The position numbers were made by a program, and so were the translations under genes. The notes below the pieces were generated by a model. The model saw nothing but the letters and a program-made list of their open reading frames with translations, did no database searches and had not been told where the DNA came from. A DNA stretch of 8,110 nucleotides from Thermoplasmata archaeon (GTDB lineage Archaea; Thermoplasmatota; Thermoplasmata; SG8-5). Below are positions 1 to 6,611 of the stretch, piece after piece. The stretch is from positions 1 through 8,110 of the forward strand of contig JAUSPR010000020.1 in the NCBI GenBank assembly GCA_030655715.1. The letters are read 5' to 3'. Numbering within the stretch: the stretch's first letter is position 1; every line of letters begins with the position of its first letter.

Positions 1-75
1 TATATTGTAACTATTCTTTCTAGACTAATAGTGGCGGATGTTTAAAACGCTCTTTGAAATTTGGTTTAATTCATA

Positions 76-100
76 CCCTGGCTTCATAGACGGGGCATGT
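76..100 (+). repeat. Diverged copy of the GC-rich hairpin repeat
   Basis: Arms CCCTGGC and GACGGGG flank a 6-nt loop TTCATA, followed by CATGT. The 7+6+7 layout and trailing CATG match the hairpins at 7101-7124 and 6534-6553. The left side CATACCCTGG is shared exactly with the copy at 6534. One of the seven arm positions is mismatched and one is a G-T wobble, so this is a decayed copy. It lies about 6.3 kb from the main cluster, which makes the family dispersed and not just locally tandem. Confidence 0.55.
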
Positions 101-142
101 CGCTTTGTTAGTAAGAGTTCAGCATTCTGAAGTTTGCTCGGG

Positions 143-266
143 GGATTGTAGATTTGTTAATTGTTGCTGAGTTAATGCCGCCATGTCAATTACCAAATTG
201 AAAATTACCCGATTTAAAATAGCCATCCGTCAATTATTAAATCTAAAATTACTCAATCTACAATCC
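143..266. repeat. 12-bp perfect inverted repeat with distant arms
   Basis: GGATTGTAGATT at 143-154 is the exact reverse complement of AATCTACAATCC at 255-266, with 100 bp between the arms. The sequence just inside each arm is also roughly complementary (AGATTTGTTAATT against AATTATTAAATCT). It could be a decayed terminal inverted repeat or a chance match in AT-rich DNA. No target-site duplication is evident. Confidence 0.4.
180..260 (+). repeat. Two imperfect direct repeats, about 43 bp apart
   Basis: The block at 185-216 and the block at 229-260 align without gaps at 25 of 32 positions. Both begin GTCAATTA and share the core AAAATTAC. A preceding GCCAT is also shared (180-184 and 222-226) if a 2-nt gap is allowed. 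This is an old tandem duplication in non-coding DNA, of unknown function. Confidence 0.5.
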
Positions 267-346
267 TCAATCCTTATCAGAACTTCATTTCACTGAATAC
301 TTACCTTTGTTATTAAATTAATAATAGACAGATTGTTATCTCAAAC

Positions 347-354
347 CTTAAATA
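347..354 (+). promoter_or_regulatory. Candidate TATA box for the DnaA-like gene
   Basis: CTTAAATA lies about 62 bp before the start at 416. That would place transcription initiation near 375 with a leader of roughly 40 nt. A second AT-rich candidate lies at 311-325. Choosing between them from sequence alone is uncertain. Confidence 0.35.
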
Positions 355-415
355 GCGTTGTTCAATATTTGCTGTCAGCCTGCTCCGGCACCCGGGTTCG
401 GAGTCCAGTAGAAGG

Positions 416-2737
416 TTGGTGTTGCCAATCACAGACGCAAATATCCCCGAAGGTAAGTTAATTAGTTCAATCCATGGCGGTGTAAAAGCACTCGAGCTCA
501 GTATAGACAAGTTGAAGAAGTTCGAGTTCAGCGGCTACATTCTGACTAAAAAAGAGCACACTAACTCGATTTCAGAGGGATATCTCATTCTCAAGGACGG
601 TGTTCTGATTGCGGCAATTTATGGGCGTCGCGAGAATGATAAATTCATTGCCACGAACAAAGGGGAAGAAGGTCTCAAGCTTGCATGGGGAGATTCCTAT
701 GACAGGGAGTGCACCCTGGAAGTGCATGGCAGGTTGGACATTGAAATTATTCTGACACAATATCCCACTTCCGGCATCAACAAGGCAGAGAAGAAGAAGG
801 TGGTCAAGAGAAGGACGAGATTTTCCCTGGCCTGGGGAGACGAAGAAAAGCAGCCAGCTACTGCCGAGATAGACAGTGTGCCCGAGGAACTCAGGAAAAA
901 AATGGAAGACTGGCGCTCACAGGGTTATGTGGTTAAATTTCTTCAAGAGGAGCTTCAAAGAGGTCCGGAAAATGCTACTATGGCCTTCGAGCAGTTCGAA
1001 AACAATGTCAAGAGGGCAGAATTTCTCAAGAATGAACTGGAATTGCTTGATTATATGAAATTTGGCAATGATGCTGAGCGCATTAAAGCGATGCTGAAAA
1101 ATCCTTCCAAAATCACAGCAATAGAGGCTGCACTTCAGGGACTCAAGCTCAAGATAGAGCAAGAGAAGAACAAGGAGAATGAGCTGAAAATGGCAGAGCT
1201 GATGGCCGAGAAAACGTCAGAGCCTGAACCAGTTCCAGAGGTTGAAGAAATGACCTTGAGCACTCAACCTGAAGAAATCCCAATTGAAAAACCCGAGGAA
1301 GATGTGGAGGAGAAATTGGCCGGCCAGGGCGATATATTCCCGCCCGAGAAACTGACTGACAACAGGTGCACGATCTGTGGAGCTGATCTTTATGATAAAG
1401 AGGAATGCCCCACATGTGGTGCGGACAACTCAATCGTCAGTGAAGAACCCCAACCGCTGGGTGAGGCCAATCTCATTCAGGAATTCACATTCGACAGTTT
1501 TGTAGTGGGTGAGTCCAACAGATTCAGCCATGCTGCGGCAACCGCTGTATCAAAACCCGGCACATCAGCCTACAATCCGTTATTCATCTGCAGTGGTGCG
1601 GGCCTGGGAAAGACCCACCTTCTCAATGCCATCGGGAACTATGTTTCGGTGAATTTCGAGGAAAAAAAAGTCCTTTACGTTTCTACAGAAAGGTTCATCA
1701 ACGAGTTCATTGAAGCCACAAAGAGCAATAAGAAAAAGGAATTCCGCAAGAAGTACCGTGACCTGGATTTCCTACTTCTGGATGACATACACTTCATTGC
1801 AGGGCAGGAAGCAGTCCAGGACGAGTTCTTCCACACATTCAACGCGCTTTATAAGGATGGAAAGCAAATTGTCATGACATGTGACAGGCCAATCAGAGAA
1901 GTTGGCGGGCTCAAAGACAGGCTTGTCTCAAGATTTGAGGCCGGATTGGTAACTGATATGCAACCTGCCGATGTCGAGACTAGAGTGGCTATTCTCAAGA
2001 AAAAGATAGAGGCCAAGAAGCTGGTCATTGGTGACGACGTGCTTCTCTACATTGCCAGGAGATATAGACTAAACATACGCATGCTGGAGGGTGCCCTGAA
2101 CACGCTTATGGCATATTCGGAACTAATGAAGGTCCCCATCACAATAGAGACAGCATCCCTATCTCTTAAGGATGAACCCATGGATGAAACCGAACCGGAA
2201 GCAGAACTTGAGCCAGCAGTAAAAATGGTTGACAAGCTGTCCTCGGTCGAGGACAAGATTGACAGATTGAAGACATCTCATAGCTATCTCATCGAGGAAG
2301 AGCGACCGGTGAAATGCTTCGAGTACTTTGTGGACAATCTAAACCTCGGCATGAAGGGACTGGCACTTACAAGAATCAACCCCAAGAGAGTGAACGAACA
2401 ATACGATGTTGGTGATGCCCAGATTTTGTGGCTGACAGACAAAGAAGGCGATGCAGACAATAGGGTTATGCCAGTGCTTGAAAGAATAATCTACAAGATA
2501 GAGGACTTCCTCAACTCCCCCGGAAAATCAATTCTGCTGATTGACGGGCTGGACTACCTTATCAGCAATAACAATTTTGACTCGGTGCTCAGGTTTCTGA
2601 GAAGGCTCATCGACGAAGTTTCGGAGAGTGATGCCATATTCATTACGTCGGTAACACCTGAAACGATTGATGAACAGGGTCTTAAAATTCTGGAAAGGGA
2701 AATGGAAATTATCAGCTTTATTTCAAGCAAAATATGA
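416..2737 (+). CDS. DnaA-type AAA+ ATPase fused to a DUF835 domain
   Basis: This is a 773-residue multidomain protein. Residues 1-115 resemble the archaeal DUF2226 fold family (moderate confidence). Residues 155-265 are charged and helical, and an acidic linker follows. C318, C321, C331 and C334 form a zinc knuckle. Residues 350-587 are a full DnaA domain III: N-box-like GESNRF (365-370), Walker A GAGLGKT (394-400, K399), Walker B LLLDD (D456, D457), sensor 1 MTCDRP, arginine-finger motif DRLVSRF (R506), and sensor 2 NIRMLEG (R555). DnaA's DNA-binding domain IV is absent; residues about 622-765 are a DUF835 domain. It is therefore unlikely to bind DnaA boxes itself. A loader-like, regulatory or signalling ATPase is inferred. 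No ATG start fits: TTG 416, GTG 419 and TTG 422 are adjacent, and GAAGG at 411-415 best suits 419 or 422. The stop lies 3 bp from the converging gene. Confidence 0.9.
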   Translation: MVLPITDANIPEGKLISSIHGGVKALELSIDKLKKFEFSGYILTKKEHTNSISEGYLILKDGVLIAAIYGRRENDKFIATNKGEEGLKLAWGDSYDRECTLEVHGRLDIEIILTQYPTSGINKAEKKKVVKRRTRFSLAWGDEEKQPATAEIDSVPEELRKKMEDWRSQGYVVKFLQEELQRGPENATMAFEQFENNVKRAEFLKNELELLDYMKFGNDAERIKAMLKNPSKITAIEAALQGLKLKIEQEKNKENELKMAELMAEKTSEPEPVPEVEEMTLSTQPEEIPIEKPEEDVEEKLAGQGDIFPPEKLTDNRCTICGADLYDKEECPTCGADNSIVSEEPQPLGEANLIQEFTFDSFVVGESNRFSHAAATAVSKPGTSAYNPLFICSGAGLGKTHLLNAIGNYVSVNFEEKKVLYVSTERFINEFIEATKSNKKKEFRKKYRDLDFLLLDDIHFIAGQEAVQDEFFHTFNALYKDGKQIVMTCDRPIREVGGLKDRLVSRFEAGLVTDMQPADVETRVAILKKKIEAKKLVIGDDVLLYIARRYRLNIRMLEGALNTLMAYSELMKVPITIETASLSLKDEPMDETEPEAELEPAVKMVDKLSSVEDKIDRLKTSHSYLIEEERPVKCFEYFVDNLNLGMKGLALTRINPKRVNEQYDVGDAQILWLTDKEGDADNRVMPVLERIIYKIEDFLNSPGKSILLIDGLDYLISNNNFDSVLRFLRRLIDEVSESDAIFITSVTPETIDEQGLKILEREMEIISFISSKI

Positions 2738-2740
2738 GAA

Positions 2741-4351
2741 TTATGGTTGAGATGCTTTGTTCACGAAATCTTTGAAATTTTTTATCAAGCCCAGTGCCGA
2801 GCAGTAATCGCCTGCCAGAACTCTGTCATTAGTATCCTTCAGCATGTTTACAGGAGCGTTAATGTCCACATTCATCATCTTGATTTCTCTAAGCGCAACC
2901 TTGGCCTTCCTCATCTCCGAGGCAATATATGACGGGAGCATTTTATTGAGGCTTTCAGAGGCCTGTTTGGTAAGCTGAACAGATCTCTGACTATCAGTGG
3001 TTGCAATTTTCTTGGCTTCCTCATAAATGGCCTTTATGTCTGCAATACTGAGGTTAAGGGACTCAGCGTCTTTAATAGCCTGGCCAATAGAGTCCAGCTC
3101 GACCTGAGAGAGCTTGGAGGTGGTGGATTTTGTCATTACCTCTTCGAGCTTCTTCATTTCCCCTGAGGCACTTTGAAAATCACTAACTTCCAGGGATCTT
3201 TTTATGTCCTCCAGGGTGTGTTCCATGGCTTGGACATTCTTTCCAGCTTTCTTCTCAAGGCCGAGCGCTGTTTCCAGGGTTCTCAGCTTTGTAAGCATAA
3301 TTCCTCTGATATCTCTTTCAAGACCACCCTTGCCTTCCTTGACAAGTCTGATAGCATTGTCCATATCACGGGTCTTACCAGCAGTTACAGCCTTGTTTAT
3401 CAAAGCCTTGCTGGTTGAAACATCGATATTCATTTCATTGGCCAGGAGAAGAAGTTTCTTGACATCGCCAATGTATCTGGGAAGTTCCTTGTAGGCCTCG
3501 CGTTTCTCTGCCTCATCACTCACTGGTGCTTGTGATGTTTCCGGGGGTTTTACAGGTTTCTTCTGTGGAGTGACTTGAGGTTTTTGTTCGGGAGTTAGAG
3601 GTTTTGATTCGGCCGGCATATTCTGTTTAATCGCCTTGAGCCTTTCCGAAATATCGGTGCCCTTTGGGGTTTCGGAAGTTGGCTTGGGTTTTACTGCACT
3701 TGGCGCCTGGGCATCTGGGGAGGCTCCATCGTCTGATTTCTCATCTTTCATAGCCTTCATTCTTTCAGCAAAACTGAGTTCCTTTTTTGATTCGGCCGGT
3801 TTGGGTTCAGATGTGGGTTCTTCTTTGATTTTCTTGAGTCTATCTATGAAGCTAGCAGGTTCTTGTTTCGGGGCTTCTTTCGGAACTTCTACCGGGGCAG
3901 GAGCCACCGGTTGAACTTGCTCTGGAGACTCTGGCTCGGGTTCCTCAACCTCGAATTCTGTGCCACAGCTTGGGCATTTGTTCACATTGATATCAATAAG
4001 AGTGGAACACATCGGGCACTCGAATACCTCTTCAACCTCGAATTCCACGCCGCAGTGCGGGCATTTTGCTGCGTCTTCAGCTATTGATTTCCCGCAGGAT
4101 GGACATTCTATTGAATCATCATATGCGAGATCGGCAGGCTGGGGCGGTGATGGACTATCGTCTTCGGCTGCTTTGAGAAGGTCGGTGAGGTGGCCATTTC
4201 CATCGGAAAGAATGGTCTTCTTCAGTTCTTCGGCATTTACATCCGCCGCCATGGCATCTTCAGCTGAAAAGAGAGATAAATCTGTGCTGCAGGATGGACA
4301 TATCTTTACGTCCATCGAGACTGTCTCGTCACATACTGGGCAAGTCCGCAT
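2741..4351 (-). CDS. Zinc-ribbon protein with repeated basic motifs and helical C-terminus
   Basis: I do not recognise this 536-residue protein as a named family. Three zinc ribbons with identical CxxC-x10-CxxC spacing open it: C4/C7/C18/C21, C83/C86/C97/C100 and C112/C115/C126/C129. A Pro/Glu/Lys-rich, probably disordered stretch (about 137-280) carries three copies of a short amphipathic basic motif: FIDRLKKIK (168-176), FAERMKAMK (194-202) and ISERLKAIK (234-242). Residues 283-536 are predicted helical, with three diverged units of about 45-50 residues (near 297, 422 and 484) sharing a pattern like N-I-D-V/I near the first turn. There is no signal peptide or membrane segment, so it is presumably cytosolic. 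ATG at 4351 is the only plausible start before an in-frame stop; AGGAC lies just upstream. A scaffold or adaptor role is inferred only from this layout. Confidence 0.85.
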   Translation of the reverse strand: MRTCPVCDETVSMDVKICPSCSTDLSLFSAEDAMAADVNAEELKKTILSDGNGHLTDLLKAAEDDSPSPPQPADLAYDDSIECPSCGKSIAEDAAKCPHCGVEFEVEEVFECPMCSTLIDINVNKCPSCGTEFEVEEPEPESPEQVQPVAPAPVEVPKEAPKQEPASFIDRLKKIKEEPTSEPKPAESKKELSFAERMKAMKDEKSDDGASPDAQAPSAVKPKPTSETPKGTDISERLKAIKQNMPAESKPLTPEQKPQVTPQKKPVKPPETSQAPVSDEAEKREAYKELPRYIGDVKKLLLLANEMNIDVSTSKALINKAVTAGKTRDMDNAIRLVKEGKGGLERDIRGIMLTKLRTLETALGLEKKAGKNVQAMEHTLEDIKRSLEVSDFQSASGEMKKLEEVMTKSTTSKLSQVELDSIGQAIKDAESLNLSIADIKAIYEEAKKIATTDSQRSVQLTKQASESLNKMLPSYIASEMRKAKVALREIKMMNVDINAPVNMLKDTNDRVLAGDYCSALGLIKNFKDFVNKASQP

Positions 4352-4419
4352 TTCCTGTCCTGTGGTTTCATCAACCAGGATATCACCTTGATTTACTCAT
4401 TGGGTTAATCGCAATTTGG

Positions 4420-4429
4420 TATTAATAAG
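4420..4429 (-). promoter_or_regulatory. Candidate TATA box for the zinc-ribbon gene (minus strand)
   Basis: On the minus strand this reads CTTATTAATA, about 70 bp before the start at 4351. That implies a leader of roughly 45 nt. It shares the 164-bp divergent intergenic region with the forward promoter at 4461, so the two genes could be co-regulated. Confidence 0.45.
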
Positions 4430-4460
4430 TAATGAAAATGAGTCGGGTCGGGCATGGGTA

Positions 4461-4470
4461 AGTATAAATC
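4461..4470 (+). promoter_or_regulatory. TATA box for the KaiC-like gene
   Basis: AGTATAAATC is a good archaeal TATA match centred about 50 bp before ATG 4516. It predicts a start of transcription near 4491 and a leader of about 25 nt. A GGGGG tract at 4505-4509, 6 nt before the ATG, can act as a Shine-Dalgarno with one G-U pair. Confidence 0.6.
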
Positions 4471-4515
4471 CTTAAAATGCCTTCAAGCTTCTGAAATTAC
4501 TATCGGGGGCAAACT

Positions 4516-5229
4516 ATGTTCAAGAATTCGATACCTGGAATTGAGAAAGTATTCAGAACGGATATTCAACCACCATGCGTGGTGTTAGTTACGGGACCGC
4601 CAGGATCCATGAAGACTAGCTTTTGCTACACATTGATGTCCAAGTATCTGGAATCAGTGAATGAATTCGGTCTGTACTGTACTCTGGAGGAAACATCTCA
4701 AAGCCACCTCAGGAACATGAAGAGCCTGGGAATCAAACTTTCGCCTCACATGCAGATTTCGGATTTCACGGACCTGAGGGAAGTTGATAAGGTCGTGGAA
4801 GAAGGGGATGAAACCGACTACATCAAATTCCTCGAAAAGATGATAGTCTACTTCAAAAAGAAATATGGAGACAAGTTCACAATATTCTCCCTCGATTCCC
4901 TGGGTGCCCTTTATTCTCTGATGGAAGATGAAACAAAAATGCGAAAGCGAATGTTCTACTTCTTCAAGATGTTGAGGGACAACAATCTCACAGCTTTCAT
5001 AGTAATGGAACGGTCCGCGGGGGCTGAGTCCCAACTACTGGGCAACGAGGGCTTCCTGGTGGACGGGATAATAATGCTCGGCCTGGACAGAAATCGTGGC
5101 AAACTGGTAAGATATCTCCAGGTGGAAAAGATGAGAGCCACGCAGCACAGTATGGAAAAGCACGCCGTCGAAGTTGGAAAAGAGGGCATGGTTGTCCTCG
5201 GACCCATTTTTGACACCGGCGAAGGATGA
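4516..5229 (+). CDS. Single-domain KaiC/RecA-like ATPase
   Basis: This 237-residue protein has the length of one KaiC domain. Walker A is GPPGSMKTS (27-35, with K33 and T34). The paired acidic residues E58-E59 in LEET sit where KaiC-family proteins have their catalytic glutamates. Walker B is FTIFSLD, ending at D127. The C-terminal part has the family's beta-strand pattern, with VEKMRATQHSMEKH (203-216), which resembles the K/R finger segment of KaiC and related archaeal proteins. It has no second KaiC domain, no membrane segment and no DNA-binding domain. Archaeal relatives include the archaellum protein ArlH and many uncharacterised signalling ATPases; nothing here assigns it to one of them. 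It has its own promoter, and the next gene starts 90 bp downstream from a separate TATA box. Family assignment is firm; function is open. Confidence 0.88.
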   Translation: MFKNSIPGIEKVFRTDIQPPCVVLVTGPPGSMKTSFCYTLMSKYLESVNEFGLYCTLEETSQSHLRNMKSLGIKLSPHMQISDFTDLREVDKVVEEGDETDYIKFLEKMIVYFKKKYGDKFTIFSLDSLGALYSLMEDETKMRKRMFYFFKMLRDNNLTAFIVMERSAGAESQLLGNEGFLVDGIIMLGLDRNRGKLVRYLQVEKMRATQHSMEKHAVEVGKEGMVVLGPIFDTGEG

Positions 5230-5264
5230 CAATAATCGCTAATACCCATACCAAAAATACTTAA

Positions 5265-5273
5265 TGTATAAAT
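5265..5273 (+). promoter_or_regulatory. TATA box for the coiled-coil zinc-ribbon gene
   Basis: TGTATAAAT lies about 50 bp before the ATG at 5320, predicting transcription from near 5295. An in-frame ATG at 5272 overlaps this box and so would not be transcribed, which argues for the downstream start. Confidence 0.6.
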
Positions 5274-5307
5274 GTATCCGAGTCCAATAATACAATACTC
5301 AGCAAAT

Positions 5308-5313
5308 GGAGGT
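5308..5313 (+). promoter_or_regulatory. Shine-Dalgarno site that decides the start at 5320
   Basis: GGAGGT is a near-perfect ribosome binding site 6 nt before ATG 5320. The longer alternative start at 5272 has no such site, so the 16 extra residues it would add are not supported. Confidence 0.8.
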
Positions 5314-5319
5314 ATTCCT

Positions 5320-6342
5320 ATGGGTGACGAACCATCAATATGGGAAGTAATGCAGAAACAAGCGGAACAGTTCAAGCAGAAAGAGCAGGATCTCAGGCAA
5401 AAGGCTATAGACCTTGAGGAAAAGAGTGTCTCGCTAACAGCGAAAGAGAATGAACTGGCTTCCAAAAAGAGTGAACTGGATGCAAAGCTAAGTGACATCG
5501 ATACACAAGCTTCAAAGCTGAAGAACGAACAATCCGCTTTTGACTCGGAGAAGACGAGAATTCTCGAAGTCGAGAATGGCCTTAAGGCCAGAGAGGCAGA
5601 TATTACCAATAAACAGAAAGAATTCGCCTCCCGCGAGGAAGAAATTCTGAGGACCCAAGAGGAAATCAAGAAGATTGAGGATGAAATTGCCAGTAAGAGA
5701 AGTGGCTTTATCGAGGCACAGGAAAAGGCAAAGAATGCGGCTTCCGAACTTGCTTCCATTGTAGAACAATTCAAATCAAAATCTGACGAAATCCTATCCA
5801 GGGAAAATGCCCTTGCCAACGAGGAAAAAGAGCTTGGAGCCAGCAAGGACAGGCTCATCAATGACGGCAAGAAGCTCATGAAAAAGGAGAAACAACTTCT
5901 TGAGAAGGAAGAGCAACTTCGCGGTGCGGCAGTAACGCCAGTACCGGTAGGAGAAACTGCAAAGGCCGAAGATGAGGCCGAACCAGCTGCCGAGGAAGAA
6001 CCTGCTCCAGAACCCGAGCCAGTTGCCGAGGAAGAACCCACCCCCGAGCCAGAGCCGGCTGCCGAGGAAGAACCTGCAAAGGGCGAGGAAAATGAAGTGG
6101 CCTGCCCATCCTGCGGTACAATGATTGGCAACGATGCCGTTATGTGCTATGCATGCGGTTCACAGATTGGTGGCGAAGAAGCTCCAGCCGAGGAAGAAGC
6201 GCCCGCAGGCGGTGACGAGGAGACACCATGCCCGTCCTGCGGTACAATGATTAGCAACGATGCCGTCATGTGCTATGCTTGTGGTTCCAAGATCGAGGCC
6301 AAGGCTGCACCAAAGAAGGTTTCGAAGAAGAGAGTTGTTTAA
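5320..6342 (+). CDS. Coiled-coil protein with two C-terminal zinc ribbons
   Basis: This is a 340-residue protein from the start with GGAGGT in front. Residues about 10-203 form an uninterrupted, very charged coiled coil rich in Glu, Lys, Gln and Ala. Residues 223-254 hold an acidic AEEEP/PEPEP repeat that probably forms an extended linker. Two zinc ribbons follow: C262/C265/C276/C279 and C304/C307/C318/C321, nearly identical to each other and with the same CxxC-x10-CxxC spacing as the ribbons in the gene at 2741-4351. The tail is basic (KKVSKKRVV). No signal peptide or membrane helix is visible. The layout suggests a cytosolic rod that displays zinc-ribbon contact modules at one end, perhaps oligomerising through the coil. 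I do not recognise a named family. It has its own promoter and a terminator overlapping its stop codon, so it is probably a single-gene transcript, possibly with read-through from the KaiC-like gene. Confidence 0.85.
   Translation: MGDEPSIWEVMQKQAEQFKQKEQDLRQKAIDLEEKSVSLTAKENELASKKSELDAKLSDIDTQASKLKNEQSAFDSEKTRILEVENGLKAREADITNKQKEFASREEEILRTQEEIKKIEDEIASKRSGFIEAQEKAKNAASELASIVEQFKSKSDEILSRENALANEEKELGASKDRLINDGKKLMKKEKQLLEKEEQLRGAAVTPVPVGETAKAEDEAEPAAEEEPAPEPEPVAEEEPTPEPEPAAEEEPAKGEENEVACPSCGTMIGNDAVMCYACGSQIGGEEAPAEEEAPAGGDEETPCPSCGTMISNDAVMCYACGSKIEAKAAPKKVSKKRVV
5986..6081 (+). repeat. In-frame 36-nt tandem repeat coding an acidic linker
   Basis: Two full 36-nt units (5986-6021, 6022-6057) and a partial third (from 6058) each encode about 12 residues of the form (A/V)AEEEP-x-PEPEP. 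The DNA is similar as well as the protein (GCCGAGGAAGAACC recurs in all three), so the repeat probably arose by slippage or unequal exchange. Confidence 0.75.
6103..6294 (+). repeat. Duplicated zinc-ribbon coding segment, 126-nt period
   Basis: The 66-nt blocks 6103-6168 and 6229-6294 match at 58 of 66 positions. Six of the eight differences are synonymous; the other two change Gly to Ser and Gln to Lys. The two ribbons were therefore duplicated recently or are kept alike by gene conversion. Confidence 0.85.
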
Positions 6343-6370
6343 ACCCGGAAAAATTCGGGTTTAAGTTTTT
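6339..6370 (+). terminator. Hairpin plus T-tract terminator overlapping the stop codon
   Basis: TTAAACCCG (6339-6347) pairs perfectly with CGGGTTTAA (6356-6364) around an 8-nt loop, and TTTTT follows at 6366-6370. The TAA stop at 6340-6342 lies inside the left arm. In archaea the T-tract alone can terminate; the stem adds support. Confidence 0.65.
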
Positions 6371-6433
6371 CTATTGTCTAGCGTGTAGGCTGGAGGGGGG
6401 TTCATTATCGGGTTGAATGTCGAAGCAAACTAT

Positions 6434-6453
6434 CCTCGCCCTTACAGGCCGTA
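6434..6453 (+). repeat. Degenerate hairpin repeat copy
   Basis: GCC-CTTACA-GGC keeps the 6-nt loop exactly as in the 6534 copy, but only about three base pairs of the arms remain, plus a wobble. I assign it by the loop and flanks; alone it would not be convincing. Confidence 0.4.
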
Positions 6454-6533
6454 TCCCTTAAAGGATGAAAATCGTTATCCATGCAAGAGATTCTAGATAA
6501 GGGAGGCCTGGGGAACGTGGGTTAGGCCCCATA

Positions 6534-6553
6534 CCCTGGGCTTACACCCAGGG
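6534..6553 (+). repeat. Hairpin repeat copy with perfect 7-bp stem
   Basis: CCCTGGG and CCCAGGG flank loop CTTACA. The stem sequence differs from the CCCCGCC/GGCGGGG copies, yet full pairing is kept. It is preceded by CATA, as in the copy at 76. Confidence 0.7.
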
Positions 6554-6611
6554 CTTGGATTGAAATCTGAATCCAAAATGCTTTGTCACCCTATAACATA
6601 AGCTACCAGTA

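Larger units (their letters stand above)
1..415. other. AT-rich non-coding region upstream of the DnaA-like gene
   Basis: No reading frame here is convincing. The stretch is mostly AT-rich and contains a diverged copy of the hairpin repeat that is abundant at 6434-7124 (see 76-95). It also holds a pair of imperfect direct repeats (180-260), a 12-bp inverted repeat (143-154 with 255-266) and a possible TATA box just before the gene at 416. The GC-rich patch at 380-410 superficially looks like a tRNA T-arm but lacks the conserved loop bases and an acceptor partner. Confidence 0.7.

Noticed and set aside
380..412. tRNA-like 3' end (GGGTTCGGAGTCC)
   Set aside because: The conserved A at T-loop position 58 is missing, the stem does not close properly, and no acceptor or anticodon arms lie upstream.
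4441..4456. GGTCGGGCATG as another copy of the hairpin repeat
   Set aside because: Only the short CGGGCATG core matches; there is no paired arm or loop, so chance is likely.
4956..6131. 391-codon open frame on the minus strand
   Set aside because: It is antisense to two well-supported genes, is Ser/Phe/Ala-rich low complexity produced by the Glu/Lys-rich coding strand, and spans their intergenic promoter.
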